A DNA stretch of 39,697 nt from an uncultured Porphyromonas sp. Its GTDB lineage: Bacteria; Bacteroidota; Bacteroidia; Bacteroidales; Porphyromonadaceae. Every line of letters begins with the position of its first letter. The first letter of the stretch is position 1. The notes beneath the pieces were generated by a model. It was not told where the DNA came from and ran no database searches. It saw nothing but the letters and a program-made list of their open reading frames with translations. This document shows positions 1-9,083 of the stretch, in pieces. The stretch is from positions 1 through 39,697 of the forward strand of contig NZ_CABUAN010000021.1 in assembly GCF_902489635.1 (NCBI RefSeq). The letters run 5' to 3'. Made by a program: the position numbers and the translations under genes.

Positions 1-63
1 CGTATGTGACCGAAGCCGAATCCCGAAAGCAACACAGCGATTCGCCTTTATGCAATAGTCTCA
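1..63. repeat. Partial copy (right end) of the 176-bp MITE
   Basis: These 63 bases match positions 19903-19965, the right end of the complete MITE, with two differences by eye. They end in the same terminal inverted repeat (GCAATAGTCTCA here, GCAACAGTCTCA there). The left part of the element lies outside the window. A continuous reading frame crosses this repeat and the DNA after it, but has no recognisable protein features and is not taken as a gene. Positions 64-208 hold nothing I recognise. Confidence 0.85.
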
Positions 64-208
64 AGAGAGCTGAGAGGCTCTCGACGAACTACTTGTCTGC
101 TCAGTATCAAGTGGTAAGTAGTGCCTACTCCTTGCTAGTCTATTTAGGGGAACTTGTCATCCGAATCGGTCAGTTCGCTCATTTTGCGAAGATTTTTGCC
201 AAGAGCAC

Positions 209-238
209 TTGTCAATTGGAGAAGTTTGCGTACCTTTG
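209..238 (+). promoter_or_regulatory. Bacteroidota-type promoter for the ATPase gene
   Basis: TTG at 209-211 is followed after 19 nt by TACCTTTG at 231-238, matching the -33/-7 promoter consensus of Bacteroidota primary sigma factors. Transcription should begin near 245, about 40 nt before the GTG start at 284. Confidence 0.7.
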
Positions 239-283
239 TCGTACCAAGATATAGGTATCTAGTCCAAGCATCAAGATAAAGTA

Positions 284-1468
284 GTGGAGGCACTCTATAG
301 AACACACGACTATCTGCTGCGCAACCTGAGCAATCCGATACAGCGCAGCCTCTTTGGCGAGATTGACTTCTCCGCCCCGCTCATCGGCATCTATGGCTGT
401 CGTGGTGTGGGCAAGACAACCTTCCTGCTAGACTACGCTGCGAGGACTTTTGGGTCGCTCAATAGAAAGTGTCTCTATGTCAATCTCAACAACTTTCTCT
501 TTACGAGTGAGACGCTTGTAGACTTTGCTAAGACCTTTTACGACCATGGCGGGCGGCATCTGCTGCTAGACCAGATCTATAAGTACCCCTCGTGGCACGA
601 AGATCTGCTAGCGTGCATGCGCTTGATGCCGGATCTGCAGATTATCTACACCACCTCGATCGTACAATACGACTCGGCACTCCCCATCGAGGAGCAACTG
701 CCAGGAGCTGTCTACCGACTAGACGGCTTCTCGCTCCGTGAGTTCATACAGCTCAAGACGGGGCTTAACCTCCCGCAGGTCACGCTCGAGGAGATACTGA
801 AGGATCACGAGACCATCTCTCGCGAGATCATGGGGATGGTCAATCCGCTCAACTACTTGGCGGACTACACGCACCACGGCTACTACCCCTTCTTCCTCGA
901 GGATCGCAACTACTCGGAGAATCTGCTGAAGAATATCAACATGATGCTGGAGGTCGATGTGAGCTTCCTACGCAACCTCGACCAGCGTCTCCTACCCAAG
1001 CTACGCAGGCTACTCTACGAGCTGGGGCGCACGGCACCTACCTCGCCCAATATCTCGCAACTCTCGCAGATGATCAGTGCCTCACGCGCTACCATCTCCA
1101 ATTATATGCACATCCTCTCCGATGCGGGTCTCGTCACGCAATTATACCGCGTCGGTGCAGAGGCGACTACCCGCAAGCCGGCCATGTGCTATCTGCAAAA
1201 CACCAACATAGGCTACGCACTCGTCCCCGAGCCGGTGACCAGTCCTGAGCTTTACTCCACCTTCTTCCTGACGCACCTACATCATGCACACCAAGTCAAT
1301 GCAGGGGGGCGGGCACAGGTACACTTCGTACTGGACGAGACTTATGAATTTCGCATTGATAAGGAGCTGGGCGGGCGCTATCGTCCCGACCGCTACTACG
1401 CAGTGCAAGGCATCCCCATGGGGCATGACAATGTCATCCCGCTATGGCTCTTCGGCTTTATCTACTAA
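284..1468 (+). CDS. AAA_14-type ATP-binding protein with winged-helix region
   Basis: A 394-residue P-loop ATPase of the bacterial AAA_14/archaeal-ATPase type (often fused to DUF4143). The Walker A motif is GCRGVGKTT at residues 38-46. The Walker B strand ends in LLLDQI (residues 93-98) followed by YKYPSW, which is the AAA_14 pattern except that the usual catalytic glutamate is glutamine. Around residues 245-290 a winged-helix segment is visible (SQLSQMISASRATISNYMHI). The start is GTG, chosen because the protein's ordered sequence begins there and a promoter lies about 45 nt upstream. The biological role of this family is poorly defined; some members have been linked to toxin-antitoxin-like or mobile loci. 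nifJ follows after 45 nt with no terminator between, so the two may share a transcript. Family assignment is fairly sure, function is not. Confidence 0.8.
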   Translation: MEALYRTHDYLLRNLSNPIQRSLFGEIDFSAPLIGIYGCRGVGKTTFLLDYAARTFGSLNRKCLYVNLNNFLFTSETLVDFAKTFYDHGGRHLLLDQIYKYPSWHEDLLACMRLMPDLQIIYTTSIVQYDSALPIEEQLPGAVYRLDGFSLREFIQLKTGLNLPQVTLEEILKDHETISREIMGMVNPLNYLADYTHHGYYPFFLEDRNYSENLLKNINMMLEVDVSFLRNLDQRLLPKLRRLLYELGRTAPTSPNISQLSQMISASRATISNYMHILSDAGLVTQLYRVGAEATTRKPAMCYLQNTNIGYALVPEPVTSPELYSTFFLTHLHHAHQVNAGGRAQVHFVLDETYEFRIDKELGGRYRPDRYYAVQGIPMGHDNVIPLWLFGFIY

Positions 1469-1513
1469 AGCAACATACTAACAACAACACACAAGGAATA
1501 TCAATACATAGAA

Positions 1514-4500
1514 ATGGCTAATCCAACTAAAAAGACAATGACCTGTGACGGCAACCAAGCGGCCGCACATGTCGCCTACATGTTTAGCGAGGTAGCTGCT
1601 ATCTACCCTATCACCCCCTCCTCCACGATGGCGGAGTATGTCGATGAGTGGGCAGCTGCAAAGCGCAAGAACATCTTCGGAGAGATCGTCGAGGTACAGG
1701 AGATGCAGAGCGAGGCTGGTGCTGCTGGCGCTATGCACGGTGCTCTACAGGCTGGTGCTCTCGGTGTCACCTTTACCGCATCTCAGGGACTACTCCTGAT
1801 GCTTCCTAATATGTACAAAGTGGCTGGTGAGCTACTCCCAGGCGTCTACCACGTCGCTGCTCGTACGATTGCATCGCAAGCACTCTCTATCTTCGGTGAT
1901 CACCAAGACGTGATGAGTGCTCGTATGACGGGTCTCGCACAGCTCTGCACGGGCTCTGTACAGGAGGTCATGGACCTCGCTGCTGTAGCCCACCTCACAG
2001 CTATCAAGAGCCGCATACCTTTCATACACTTCTTCGATGGCTTCCGCACATCACACGAGATCCAGAAGATCGAGTACCTCTCTAACGAGGACCTCGAGCC
2101 ACTCATCGACCAGAAGGCTCTGCGTCAGTTCCGTGAGCGTGCACTCAGTGCGCATGCTCCAGTAGTACGTGGTACTGCTCAGAACGGCGACATCTTCTTC
2201 CAGGCTCGTGAGGCTTCCAACCCCTTCTACGATGCAGTCCCCGCTATCGTACAGGACTATATGGATCAGCTGGCTAATATCACGGGACGTCACTACCACC
2301 TCTTCGACTACTACGGAGATCCCGAGGCTGAGCACGTCATCATCGCTATGGGCTCTGTCACGGAGGCCATCCGCGAGTCCATCGACTACCTACGCGCTCA
2401 GGGCAGGAAGGTAGGACTTGTAGCCGTACACCTCTATCGTCCATTCAGCGTAGAGCACTTCCTCGGTGCACTGCCCAAGAGTGTCAAGCGTATCGCTGTC
2501 CTCGACCGCACCAAGGAGCCAGGAGCTGCTGGTGATCCACTTTACCTCGATGTCAAGAACGCTCTCTACACACAGCCCAACGCTCCCCTAGTCGTAGGCG
2601 GTCGCTACGGTCTATCGAGCAAGGACACGACACCCGCTCAGATCATCGCCGTCTTTGACAATCTAGCGATGAACGAGCCAAAGGATCAGTTTACCGTTGG
2701 TATCGTCGACGACGTCACCTTCAAGTCTCTACCACTAGGCAAGGAGGTCGAGCTCGAGAGCGATGCTTACGAGGCTAAGTTCTTCGGACTAGGTGCTGAC
2801 GGTACGGTCGGTGCTAACAAGAACTCCGTCAAGATCATTGGCGAAAACACCAACAAGTACTGCCAGGCTTACTTCGCTTACGACTCTAAGAAGAGCGGTG
2901 GCTTTACCGCCTCTCACCTACGCTTTGGCGATCAGCCCATCCGTAGTACCTATCTAGTCGTACGCCCCAACTTCGTCGCTTGCCACGTACCTGCTTACCT
3001 ACGCATGTACGATGTCCTCGCCGGTCTTCGCAAGGGTGGCACGTTCCTCCTCAACTCTGTCTGGGATCTAGACAGCATCGAGGAGCACCTACCTAACCAT
3101 ATCAAGCGTTACCTCGCTGAGAATGAGATCTCCTTCTACATGATTAATGCTACCGAGATTGCTCAGCGCATTGGTCTAGGCAACCGCACGAACACAATCC
3201 TGCAGAGTGCCTTCTTCAAGATCTCTGGCGTCATACCTTACGATCTAGCCGTAGAGCAGATGAAGAAGTTCATCGTCAAGTCTTACTCTCGCAAGGGTGA
3301 GGAGATTGTCAATAAGAACTTCGCAGCTGTCGACGAGGGTGCCAACGTCATCCAGGTTCCCGTGAAGGCTGAGTGGGCTAACCTACCCGACGAGCCTGCT
3401 GTAGAGCATACTGGCGACACAGACTTCGTACGTAACGTGGTACGCGTCATCAACGCTCAGAAGGGTGACACACTCCCCGTCTCTGCCTTCGCAGGTCGCG
3501 AGGATGGTACCTGGGACTCTGGTACGGCCGACTCTGAGAAGCGTGGTGTCTCTGACCTCGTACCTGTATGGATCGAGGACAACTGTATCCAGTGCAACCA
3601 GTGCGCTTTCGTCTGTCCTCACGCTACGATCCGTCCATTCCTACTCAACGAGAAGGAGGCTCAGGGGACCGATGTAGCGCTACTCGATGCTACGGGCAAG
3701 GGCTTTAAGGAGGCTGGCCTCAAGTTCCGCATTCAGGTCAACTACCTCGACTGTCTCGGTTGCGCCAACTGCGTCAACACCTGTCCAGGCAATAAGCAGG
3801 GCAAGGCGCTCAAGATGGTTCACCTTGATGAGGTTCGCGACAAGCAGTGCGACTGGGACTACATGCGTCATCAGGTGACCAACAAGTCTTACATGGTCGA
3901 CGTACAGTCCAACGTCAAGAACTCACAGTTTGCACAGCCACTCTTTGAGTACTCTGGAGCTTGCTCTGGTTGTGGTGAGACACCTTATGTCAAGCTACTA
4001 ACGCAGCTCTTCGGCACTCGTCAGGTCGTAGCAAACGCTACCGGTTGCTCCTCTATCTACTCAGCTTCAGCACCCTCTACTCCCTACACGACCAATGATC
4101 GTGGCGAAGGTCCCGCATGGGCTAACTCTCTCTTTGAGGACAATGCTGAGTTTGGTATGGGTATGTACATCGCCTCTAGCTCGAACCGCAACCGCCTCGT
4201 ACACCTCGTCAAGGAGGTTCTAGAGGAGGGTAAGGAGCCGATTAGCGATGAGCTACGCCAGCTACTCAGCGAGTGGGTCGAGCAGCGCTTCGATGGCGAT
4301 GCTTCACAGCAGCTCAGCTACAAGATCCTACCTCTGCTCGATGCTGAGGCTAAGGGTCACATGCACTACATCTACAACCTGCGTCACCACTTCGTCAAGC
4401 CTTCACAGTGGATCATCGGTGGTGACGGTTGGGCATACGATATCGGCTTCGGCGGTCTCGACCACGTACTCGCTTCGGGCAAGAATGTCAACGTCCTCGT

Positions 4501-5143
4501 ACTCGACACGGAGGTCTACTCTAATACGGGTGGACAGTCTTCTAAGAGTACGCCTCTGGGCGCTATCGCTAAGTTTGCCGCAGCAGGTAAGCGTGTCCGC
4601 AAGAAGGATCTAGGTCTCATCGCGACCACCTACGGCTACGTCTATGTAGCTCAGATCGCTATGGGTGCCAACCCCGCTCAGACGCTCAAGGTACTCCGCG
4701 AGGCTGAGGCTTACGAGGGTCCATCACTCGTGATCGCTTACTCACCCTGTATCTCACACGGACTCAAGGGTGGTATGGGCAATGCACAGAACGAGCAGAA
4801 GCGCGCCGTAGAGTGTGGTTACTGGCACCTCTGGCACCACGACCCACGTCGTGAGCAGGAGGGCAAGAATCCCTTCGTACTCGACAGCAAGGAGCCAGAC
4901 TTCACGAAGTTTAAGGACTTCCTCAAGGGCGAGGTACGCTACGCTTCACTCTTCAAGATGTACCCAGAGATTGCTGAGGAGCTAGCCAACGAGTCACTCC
5001 GCTCCGCTTACAAGCGCTACAGCACCTACGTACGTATCTCATCTACCGAGTGGGAAAACAACTACGGTCCTCTCGCTGACATCCTCGATGCCAAGCCCGA
5101 GCCCACCACGCCTGAGGAGGTACATGCCGTAGACCTCACCTAG
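1514..5143 (+). CDS. nifJ: Pyruvate:ferredoxin (flavodoxin) oxidoreductase
   Basis: Single-chain, homodimeric PFOR of 1209 residues, the usual family length. It oxidatively decarboxylates pyruvate with coenzyme A to acetyl-CoA, CO2 and reduced ferredoxin in the cytoplasm, a central step in anaerobic energy metabolism. The N-terminal domain starts with the family pattern around ITPSSTMAEYVDEWAA. Two 4Fe-4S motifs are visible, CIQCNQCAFVCP from residue 691 and CLGCANCVNTCP from residue 747, with further cluster cysteines at ACSGCGETP downstream. The thiamine diphosphate motif GDGWAYD is at 970-976, followed by SNTGGQSSKSTPLGA. Codon use is strongly biased, as expected of a highly expressed gene, and this creates long overlapping frames on the other strand that are not genes. 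The gene ends before a clear terminator at 5198. Confidence 0.98.
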   Translation: MANPTKKTMTCDGNQAAAHVAYMFSEVAAIYPITPSSTMAEYVDEWAAAKRKNIFGEIVEVQEMQSEAGAAGAMHGALQAGALGVTFTASQGLLLMLPNMYKVAGELLPGVYHVAARTIASQALSIFGDHQDVMSARMTGLAQLCTGSVQEVMDLAAVAHLTAIKSRIPFIHFFDGFRTSHEIQKIEYLSNEDLEPLIDQKALRQFRERALSAHAPVVRGTAQNGDIFFQAREASNPFYDAVPAIVQDYMDQLANITGRHYHLFDYYGDPEAEHVIIAMGSVTEAIRESIDYLRAQGRKVGLVAVHLYRPFSVEHFLGALPKSVKRIAVLDRTKEPGAAGDPLYLDVKNALYTQPNAPLVVGGRYGLSSKDTTPAQIIAVFDNLAMNEPKDQFTVGIVDDVTFKSLPLGKEVELESDAYEAKFFGLGADGTVGANKNSVKIIGENTNKYCQAYFAYDSKKSGGFTASHLRFGDQPIRSTYLVVRPNFVACHVPAYLRMYDVLAGLRKGGTFLLNSVWDLDSIEEHLPNHIKRYLAENEISFYMINATEIAQRIGLGNRTNTILQSAFFKISGVIPYDLAVEQMKKFIVKSYSRKGEEIVNKNFAAVDEGANVIQVPVKAEWANLPDEPAVEHTGDTDFVRNVVRVINAQKGDTLPVSAFAGREDGTWDSGTADSEKRGVSDLVPVWIEDNCIQCNQCAFVCPHATIRPFLLNEKEAQGTDVALLDATGKGFKEAGLKFRIQVNYLDCLGCANCVNTCPGNKQGKALKMVHLDEVRDKQCDWDYMRHQVTNKSYMVDVQSNVKNSQFAQPLFEYSGACSGCGETPYVKLLTQLFGTRQVVANATGCSSIYSASAPSTPYTTNDRGEGPAWANSLFEDNAEFGMGMYIASSSNRNRLVHLVKEVLEEGKEPISDELRQLLSEWVEQRFDGDASQQLSYKILPLLDAEAKGHMHYIYNLRHHFVKPSQWIIGGDGWAYDIGFGGLDHVLASGKNVNVLVLDTEVYSNTGGQSSKSTPLGAIAKFAAAGKRVRKKDLGLIATTYGYVYVAQIAMGANPAQTLKVLREAEAYEGPSLVIAYSPCISHGLKGGMGNAQNEQKRAVECGYWHLWHHDPRREQEGKNPFVLDSKEPDFTKFKDFLKGEVRYASLFKMYPEIAEELANESLRSAYKRYSTYVRISSTEWENNYGPLADILDAKPEPTTPEEVHAVDLT

Positions 5144-5197
5144 TCGCCTGACTATACCGAGCCTGCGGCGTAAGCCTAGCAGGCTCCCCAACATAGC

Positions 5198-5231
5198 AAA
5201 GCCGTGTAGCCATCCGAGCTACACGGCTTTT
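5198..5231 (+). terminator. Rho-independent terminator after nifJ
   Basis: A 13-bp perfect stem (AAAGCCGTGTAGC / GCTACACGGCTTT) with a 6-nt loop is followed by TTTTGTTGT. A second, weaker hairpin (GAGCCTGC/GCAGGCTC) sits just upstream at 5159-5186. Confidence 0.9.
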
Positions 5232-5286
5232 GTTGTGCTTACGCTCCGCATCTCCTCCGTTCCCCCGCACAAACGGCTTGTAGCCA

Positions 5287-5440
5287 GCTCCCAAAGCCAT
5301 GGGAGCAAATCGCCCCACCACGCATGGGACAAAAAATCCCTCCCTTGGGATTGAAGAGTTCCTACGTTGGAACTAAAAAATTCCTCCGCTGGAACTAAAG
5401 AGTTCCCCCCCTTGGAACTGAAAAATTCCAAGGGGGGAAC
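5287..5440. repeat. 22-bp-period palindrome array, GTTCC/GGAAC family
   Basis: About seven units with starts near 5287, 5314, 5336, 5358, 5380, 5402 and 5425. Each unit is a 16-17-bp imperfect palindrome such as GTTCCtacgttGGAAC, separated by 5-6 A-rich bases. The cores vary while the arms are conserved, and the upstream units degenerate towards TCCC/GGGA. The array lies in the gap between convergent genes, and no protein-coding signal is visible in 5232-5522. Confidence 0.85.
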
Positions 5441-5522
5441 AGTTTTTGAAACTCATATCTACAACATGATCAAGATGATACAAACGTTCCAAGCTACTCA
5501 CACCTCGTCAGAGTAGTAGCCT

Positions 5523-6224
5523 TCACTGCCTTAGGAAGAGGTCGTAGTGCGTCCCATATAGCTGCGCCCGACATATACGGTGTGAGCGAAGCATCAGTTT
5601 GGTATCCATACTCTTCTCGACCAAGTAATCGTAGCGCTGAGCGTACAGCTCGTGTAGCCGACAGCGGGTATCGATAAAGTCGTTGAACGCTCGAACCGAC
5701 TCAGCAAAGTTATCAAAAGGGATCGACAAGCTGTGCCACTCACAAACGTGGCAAAAGCTCGCCAGACTCCTACAGATCACGCGCTCGCCAGCTTGTCTAT
5801 AGAGGCTCCCCTTAGGATTGGGACGACCCCTTACCGCCTCGCTACCTAGCGTCTGAAAGCAGGTGAGCGTCATACTCCTAGGCGAGTCGCCCAGCGGAGA
5901 GAGCTCGACTAGGAGAAAACGATCTAGATCGATACTCTTCCAAATAAAGCCCACATCGTCTAGCCCCACGTTGTAGACCAGGCAGAGTGTCTCCTTAGCC
6001 CTCGTGTGCTGCTCTAGGACTGCGTAAGCGTACTGTTCGCTGCGCAAGAAGGCTGCCAGACAATCACCGCCACTCGTCAGCTCTTGCGAGTCGGACGGCT
6101 CTACGGCAGAGTTCTCTGTCGTGACCAGCGCAAAGGTCCTCACACGGCTCTCAGAGCCTAGGAGGAGCTGCGCTAAGGCGGTTAACTTATGATCCATTAT
6201 ATCGCTCATCTTATCTCGCCCCAT
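5523..6224 (-). CDS. Hypothetical protein, 233 aa
   Basis: I do not recognise this protein. It has no signal peptide or membrane segment and looks cytoplasmic. A short cysteine/histidine-containing stretch (CHVCEWHSLS) lies in the middle, and an Arg/Tyr-rich helical tail follows. It is the last gene of a minus-strand unit, starting 6 nt after the stop of the SprT-like gene, so co-transcription is likely. The first ATG is at 6224; internal ATGs at 6209 (MSDIMDHK) and 6197 are equally possible starts, and the upstream sequence does not decide between them. It converges on nifJ. Confidence 0.65.
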   Translation of the reverse strand: MGRDKMSDIMDHKLTALAQLLLGSESRVRTFALVTTENSAVEPSDSQELTSGGDCLAAFLRSEQYAYAVLEQHTRAKETLCLVYNVGLDDVGFIWKSIDLDRFLLVELSPLGDSPRSMTLTCFQTLGSEAVRGRPNPKGSLYRQAGERVICRSLASFCHVCEWHSLSIPFDNFAESVRAFNDFIDTRCRLHELYAQRYDYLVEKSMDTKLMLRSHRICRAQLYGTHYDLFLRQ

Positions 6225-6230
6225 AACTGA

Positions 6231-6662
6231 TTAGCGGAGCGTAGTAAAGAAGGCAACTATCCGTGGCAGTATGGGCGACCCCTTAGCTACCTTGAGCTTA
6301 TTTATATCGGTGACCACCGTGATGTTTAGGTCATACTTCTCATTTAGCTCATTCATCTTATTTGTAAAGAGCTCCCCATGCTGCGGTTGACCATTGTGAA
6401 AGTAGTTGCGCTCCACATAGTAGTGTATCATCTCATGCACGAGTACGCTACGTAGCTGTTCTTCCGTCCAGTCATAGTAGCAAGAGATCAGGATCTTCAC
6501 ATACTTGATCTTACGTCTACTTGGTATCTCAATGAAGCGAAACATACCCAGCTTGGAGTATGACTTCAGTAGGAAAAAGTCTGGCGTAGGTAGCTCATCA
6601 TCAAAGTATAGCTTGTTATACTTCTCAAAGCGCTCTGCAAGTATATCTGTCGTTATAATCAT
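6231..6662 (-). CDS. SprT-like zinc metalloprotein
   Basis: Small protein of the SprT/Spartan-like family. The zinc-binding protease motif HEMIH lies at residues 76-80 from this start, in the context LRSVLVHEMIHYYVERNYF, and a further histidine follows in GQPQHGELFTNKMNEL, as in SprT-like domains. The family includes proteases acting on DNA-protein crosslinks, but bacterial short forms are mostly uncharacterised, so the substrate is unknown. The ATG at 6662 is preferred because it lies 4 nt after the stop of the upstream gene. An in-frame GTG at 6689 would overlap that gene by 23 nt. It sits between a coiled-coil gene and a hypothetical on the same strand with almost no spacing, suggesting one operon. 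Confidence 0.8.
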   Translation of the reverse strand: MIITTDILAERFEKYNKLYFDDELPTPDFFLLKSYSKLGMFRFIEIPSRRKIKYVKILISCYYDWTEEQLRSVLVHEMIHYYVERNYFHNGQPQHGELFTNKMNELNEKYDLNITVVTDINKLKVAKGSPILPRIVAFFTTLR

Positions 6663-6666
6663 AGTT

Positions 6667-7701
6667 TTAGTAGTTATTAGTTGTGTCACTTACCTCCTTA
6701 TCCTTGTTCTGGACATAGGTGCATACATCTTGGATGCTTATCATCCCCTCATCACGAAATCGCCATTTGACATTGTACTCGAAGCTACTCAACTGCCCCT
6801 TCAACTGACAGGTCTGTGCTTTCACACTCTTGAGCGCCTCCTCATAGCTACGAGGCGTCAGCTGACCACTCCGGAGCTGCCACTTCATGCTCTGCTTCTG
6901 TCGCCTCAGCTCCTCGATCTCACTAGTCACCCGCTGCTCCAGAGCCTTATAGTCAGCATAGATCTGGCGCACCTCATCGTCATGAAGCCGTAGCTCCGCA
7001 TACGTCCATCTCTCTTTCCTGATGCTAAACTCCTCGTACAGATGCTCTATGTAGGCCTTTAGCTCTGCTATATGATGTCGCAGGAAGCGCTCTCTCACAT
7101 TGCTCGTAAAGTCCTTCTCGCCGCCATCCTCCTCATGCAGGATGTCCAGCAGCTCTTGGAGCGTATAGGCTTCGTAAATCTTCTTAGCTTCGTTATAGCG
7201 CTTGTTGATCTCTATCAGCGGCTCCCAGTAGTGGACAAAACTGTAGAGATGGATAGGCTCCGTCTCACCATCTTCGTAGAGCTGTCTACCGCTAGTAACC
7301 TTCGAATGCGGACTCCCCGTGAGCTCGTAGATAAGACTCATACGGCCACTCTTAGAGAGGACCATAGAGCCTAAGCAACTACTCCACCACTCTAGATAGA
7401 CACCGATCGTCGGGGCATCCAGGCCTAGCGACTTCGTATAGGACGAGCCGTTTTGGACACCTATGGGCGTGAGAAACATACGACTATCCTGCAGTATGCG
7501 CTCCCGATGCGCTAGCAGATAGAAGGCATTGTCGATAAAGAGCTGACGGAGCTCCTCGTCCGCCTCCTGCGGCTCCTCCCGCTCAGACTTGGGATAGCAC
7601 GTCAGGATCGTACCATCCGTCAGGCGAATAGCACCCTCTGGATGTCTCTCCTCCACAGACTCCTCACGAGATGATGGTTCATAAGATTGTTGTACTGTCA
7701 T
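6667..7701 (-). CDS. Coiled-coil hypothetical protein, downstream paralogue of a tandem pair
   Basis: 344-residue protein of unknown function, paralogous to the product of 7863-9083. Shared blocks are the N-terminus (MT-QQSYEPSSREES), EGAIRL-DGTILTCYPK, LLAHRERILQDSRMFLTPI, and YTLQELLDILHEEDGGEKDF. The C-terminal third is rich in Glu, Arg, Lys and Gln and is predicted by eye to form coiled coil. There is no signal peptide. Compared with its paralogue it lacks an N-terminal Ser/Glu-rich insertion and a segment after TCYPK. The upstream 125 bp are also duplicated, but the clear -7 box of the upstream copy is missing here, so it probably depends on readthrough from the upstream gene. The SprT-like gene follows directly. 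Confidence 0.75.
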   Translation of the reverse strand: MTVQQSYEPSSREESVEERHPEGAIRLTDGTILTCYPKSEREEPQEADEELRQLFIDNAFYLLAHRERILQDSRMFLTPIGVQNGSSYTKSLGLDAPTIGVYLEWWSSCLGSMVLSKSGRMSLIYELTGSPHSKVTSGRQLYEDGETEPIHLYSFVHYWEPLIEINKRYNEAKKIYEAYTLQELLDILHEEDGGEKDFTSNVRERFLRHHIAELKAYIEHLYEEFSIRKERWTYAELRLHDDEVRQIYADYKALEQRVTSEIEELRRQKQSMKWQLRSGQLTPRSYEEALKSVKAQTCQLKGQLSSFEYNVKWRFRDEGMISIQDVCTYVQNKDKEVSDTTNNY

Positions 7702-7826
7702 AATTTGGTTTTTAACTAGTTGGTTTATAGGTTAAACGTCTAATTCGCATCCATTCCTCCCACCGTGACCATTATGCGGGGCTCGGTTGGGGCGGTCCGT
7801 AGACCGGCTCTTGATGCTAATCGATC
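7702..7826 (-). repeat. Duplicated 5' leader, downstream copy (pairs with 9084-9207)
   Basis: The DNA in front of the downstream paralogue matches the DNA in front of the upstream one nearly base for base over about 125 bp. It runs from the start codon through TTTTTAACTAGTTGG to the GTAGACCGGCTCTT block. The duplication therefore covered gene plus leader, roughly 1.3 kb in total. After this block the two copies diverge: about 90 bp present in the upstream copy are absent here, before a short match resumes near 7823. Confidence 0.85.
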
Positions 7827-7862
7827 TTGTATTGCAATAGGAAAGGCTGATTATGATACTTC

Positions 7863-9083
7863 TTAGAGTTCCCATTTTACATACACCTCCCGATCAATAT
7901 TCCTTGCCTGTCCATTGTTCTGGACATAGAAGCGTATATCATACAGGTTTATCCCCTCATCACTAAATCGCTCTTTGACATTGTATTCGAAGCCATACAA
8001 CTGACTCTTTAGCTGACCAATCTGCTTGTTTAGAGGCTTGAGGGCAAACTGATAGCTACAAGGTGTCAGCTGCTCGCTCCGGAGCTGCCGCTTCAGGCTC
8101 TGCTTCTGTCGTCTCAGCTCCTCGATCTGAGCCTTCACCCGCTGCTCTAGATCCGTATAGTCGGCGTAGATCTGGCGCACCTCACTGTCATGCAGCCGTA
8201 GCACCGCATGCTCATATTTATATCTCCATCTCCGTTCCTCCCTGTAGTGATGCTCCACCCGCTCGGTCAGTTGCTCTATACGATGTCGGAAGAAGCGCTC
8301 TCTCACATTGCTCGTAAAGTCCTTCTCGCCGCCATCCTCCTCATGTAGTATGTCGAGTAACTCTTGGAGCGTATAGGCTTGGTAGATCTGCTTAGCTTCG
8401 TTATAGCGCGTATTGATCTGCATCAGCGACTGCCAGTATTTGGAAAAGCTGGAGAGCCGTATAGGAGCCGACTCACCACTCTCATAGAGCTGACCACAGC
8501 TATTAGACCCCGAGAGCGGACTCCCCGCAATCTGATAGACGAGACTCATACGGCCACTATCAGAGATCACCATAGTGCCTAGGCAATGACTCCACCACTC
8601 TAGATAGATACCGATAGTCGGTCGGTGAAAGCCGGACGTGCCCGTATATGCCAAGCCATTGTGCGCCACGATCGGTGTGAGAAACATACGACTATCCTGC
8701 AGTATGCGCTCTCGATGCGCTAGCAGATAGAAGGCATTGTCCTTAAAGAGCTGACGGAGCTCCTCTTGCTCTTCCTGCACCACAGGCTTCGGAGCTATCC
8801 TCCTCCGCCCTATGCTGAAGTATTCCCCCGTCCTGTCTAGCTGTAGCTCATCAGCCACCACATCCTGCGGCTGCTCCTCCTCAGGCTTGGGATAGCACGT
8901 CAGGATCGTACCATCCATCAGGCGAATAGCACCCTCTGGATGCGTCTTCTCCTCAGACTCGTCAGTAGCAGATGGCACCCTCGTCTCACTCTGTGGCTCA
9001 GATGAGGACATAGCAATAGCGTGAGAAGCTACCTCTGGCGACTCCTCACGAGACGATGGTTCATAAGATTGTTGTGCTGTCAT
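7863..9083 (-). CDS. Coiled-coil hypothetical protein, upstream paralogue of a tandem pair
   Basis: 406-residue protein of unknown function, the longer of two tandem paralogues. The first about 100 residues are polar and low in complexity, with many Ser, Glu and Pro. The central block (LLAHRERILQDSRMFLTPI to HEEDGGEKDF) is the part best conserved with the paralogue. The last about 120 residues look like coiled coil (DLEQRVKAQIEELRRQKQSL). It has no signal peptide, membrane helix or enzyme motif that I can see. It is first in the minus-strand unit, with a good promoter and an unusually long leader of roughly 240 nt. Co-location with a SprT-like protein is the only functional hint. Confidence 0.75.
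   Translation of the reverse strand: MTAQQSYEPSSREESPEVASHAIAMSSSEPQSETRVPSATDESEEKTHPEGAIRLMDGTILTCYPKPEEEQPQDVVADELQLDRTGEYFSIGRRRIAPKPVVQEEQEELRQLFKDNAFYLLAHRERILQDSRMFLTPIVAHNGLAYTGTSGFHRPTIGIYLEWWSHCLGTMVISDSGRMSLVYQIAGSPLSGSNSCGQLYESGESAPIRLSSFSKYWQSLMQINTRYNEAKQIYQAYTLQELLDILHEEDGGEKDFTSNVRERFFRHRIEQLTERVEHHYREERRWRYKYEHAVLRLHDSEVRQIYADYTDLEQRVKAQIEELRRQKQSLKRQLRSEQLTPCSYQFALKPLNKQIGQLKSQLYGFEYNVKERFSDEGINLYDIRFYVQNNGQARNIDREVYVKWEL

Noticed and set aside
6..254. An 82-codon frame at the left edge
   Set aside because: Its first quarter is the MITE end and its last part covers the promoter of the ATPase gene; no domain or signal is visible.
1478..5143. Many overlapping frames opposite nifJ
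   Set aside because: They follow from the strong codon bias of nifJ, which avoids stop codons on the opposite strand; none shows domain features or its own promoter.
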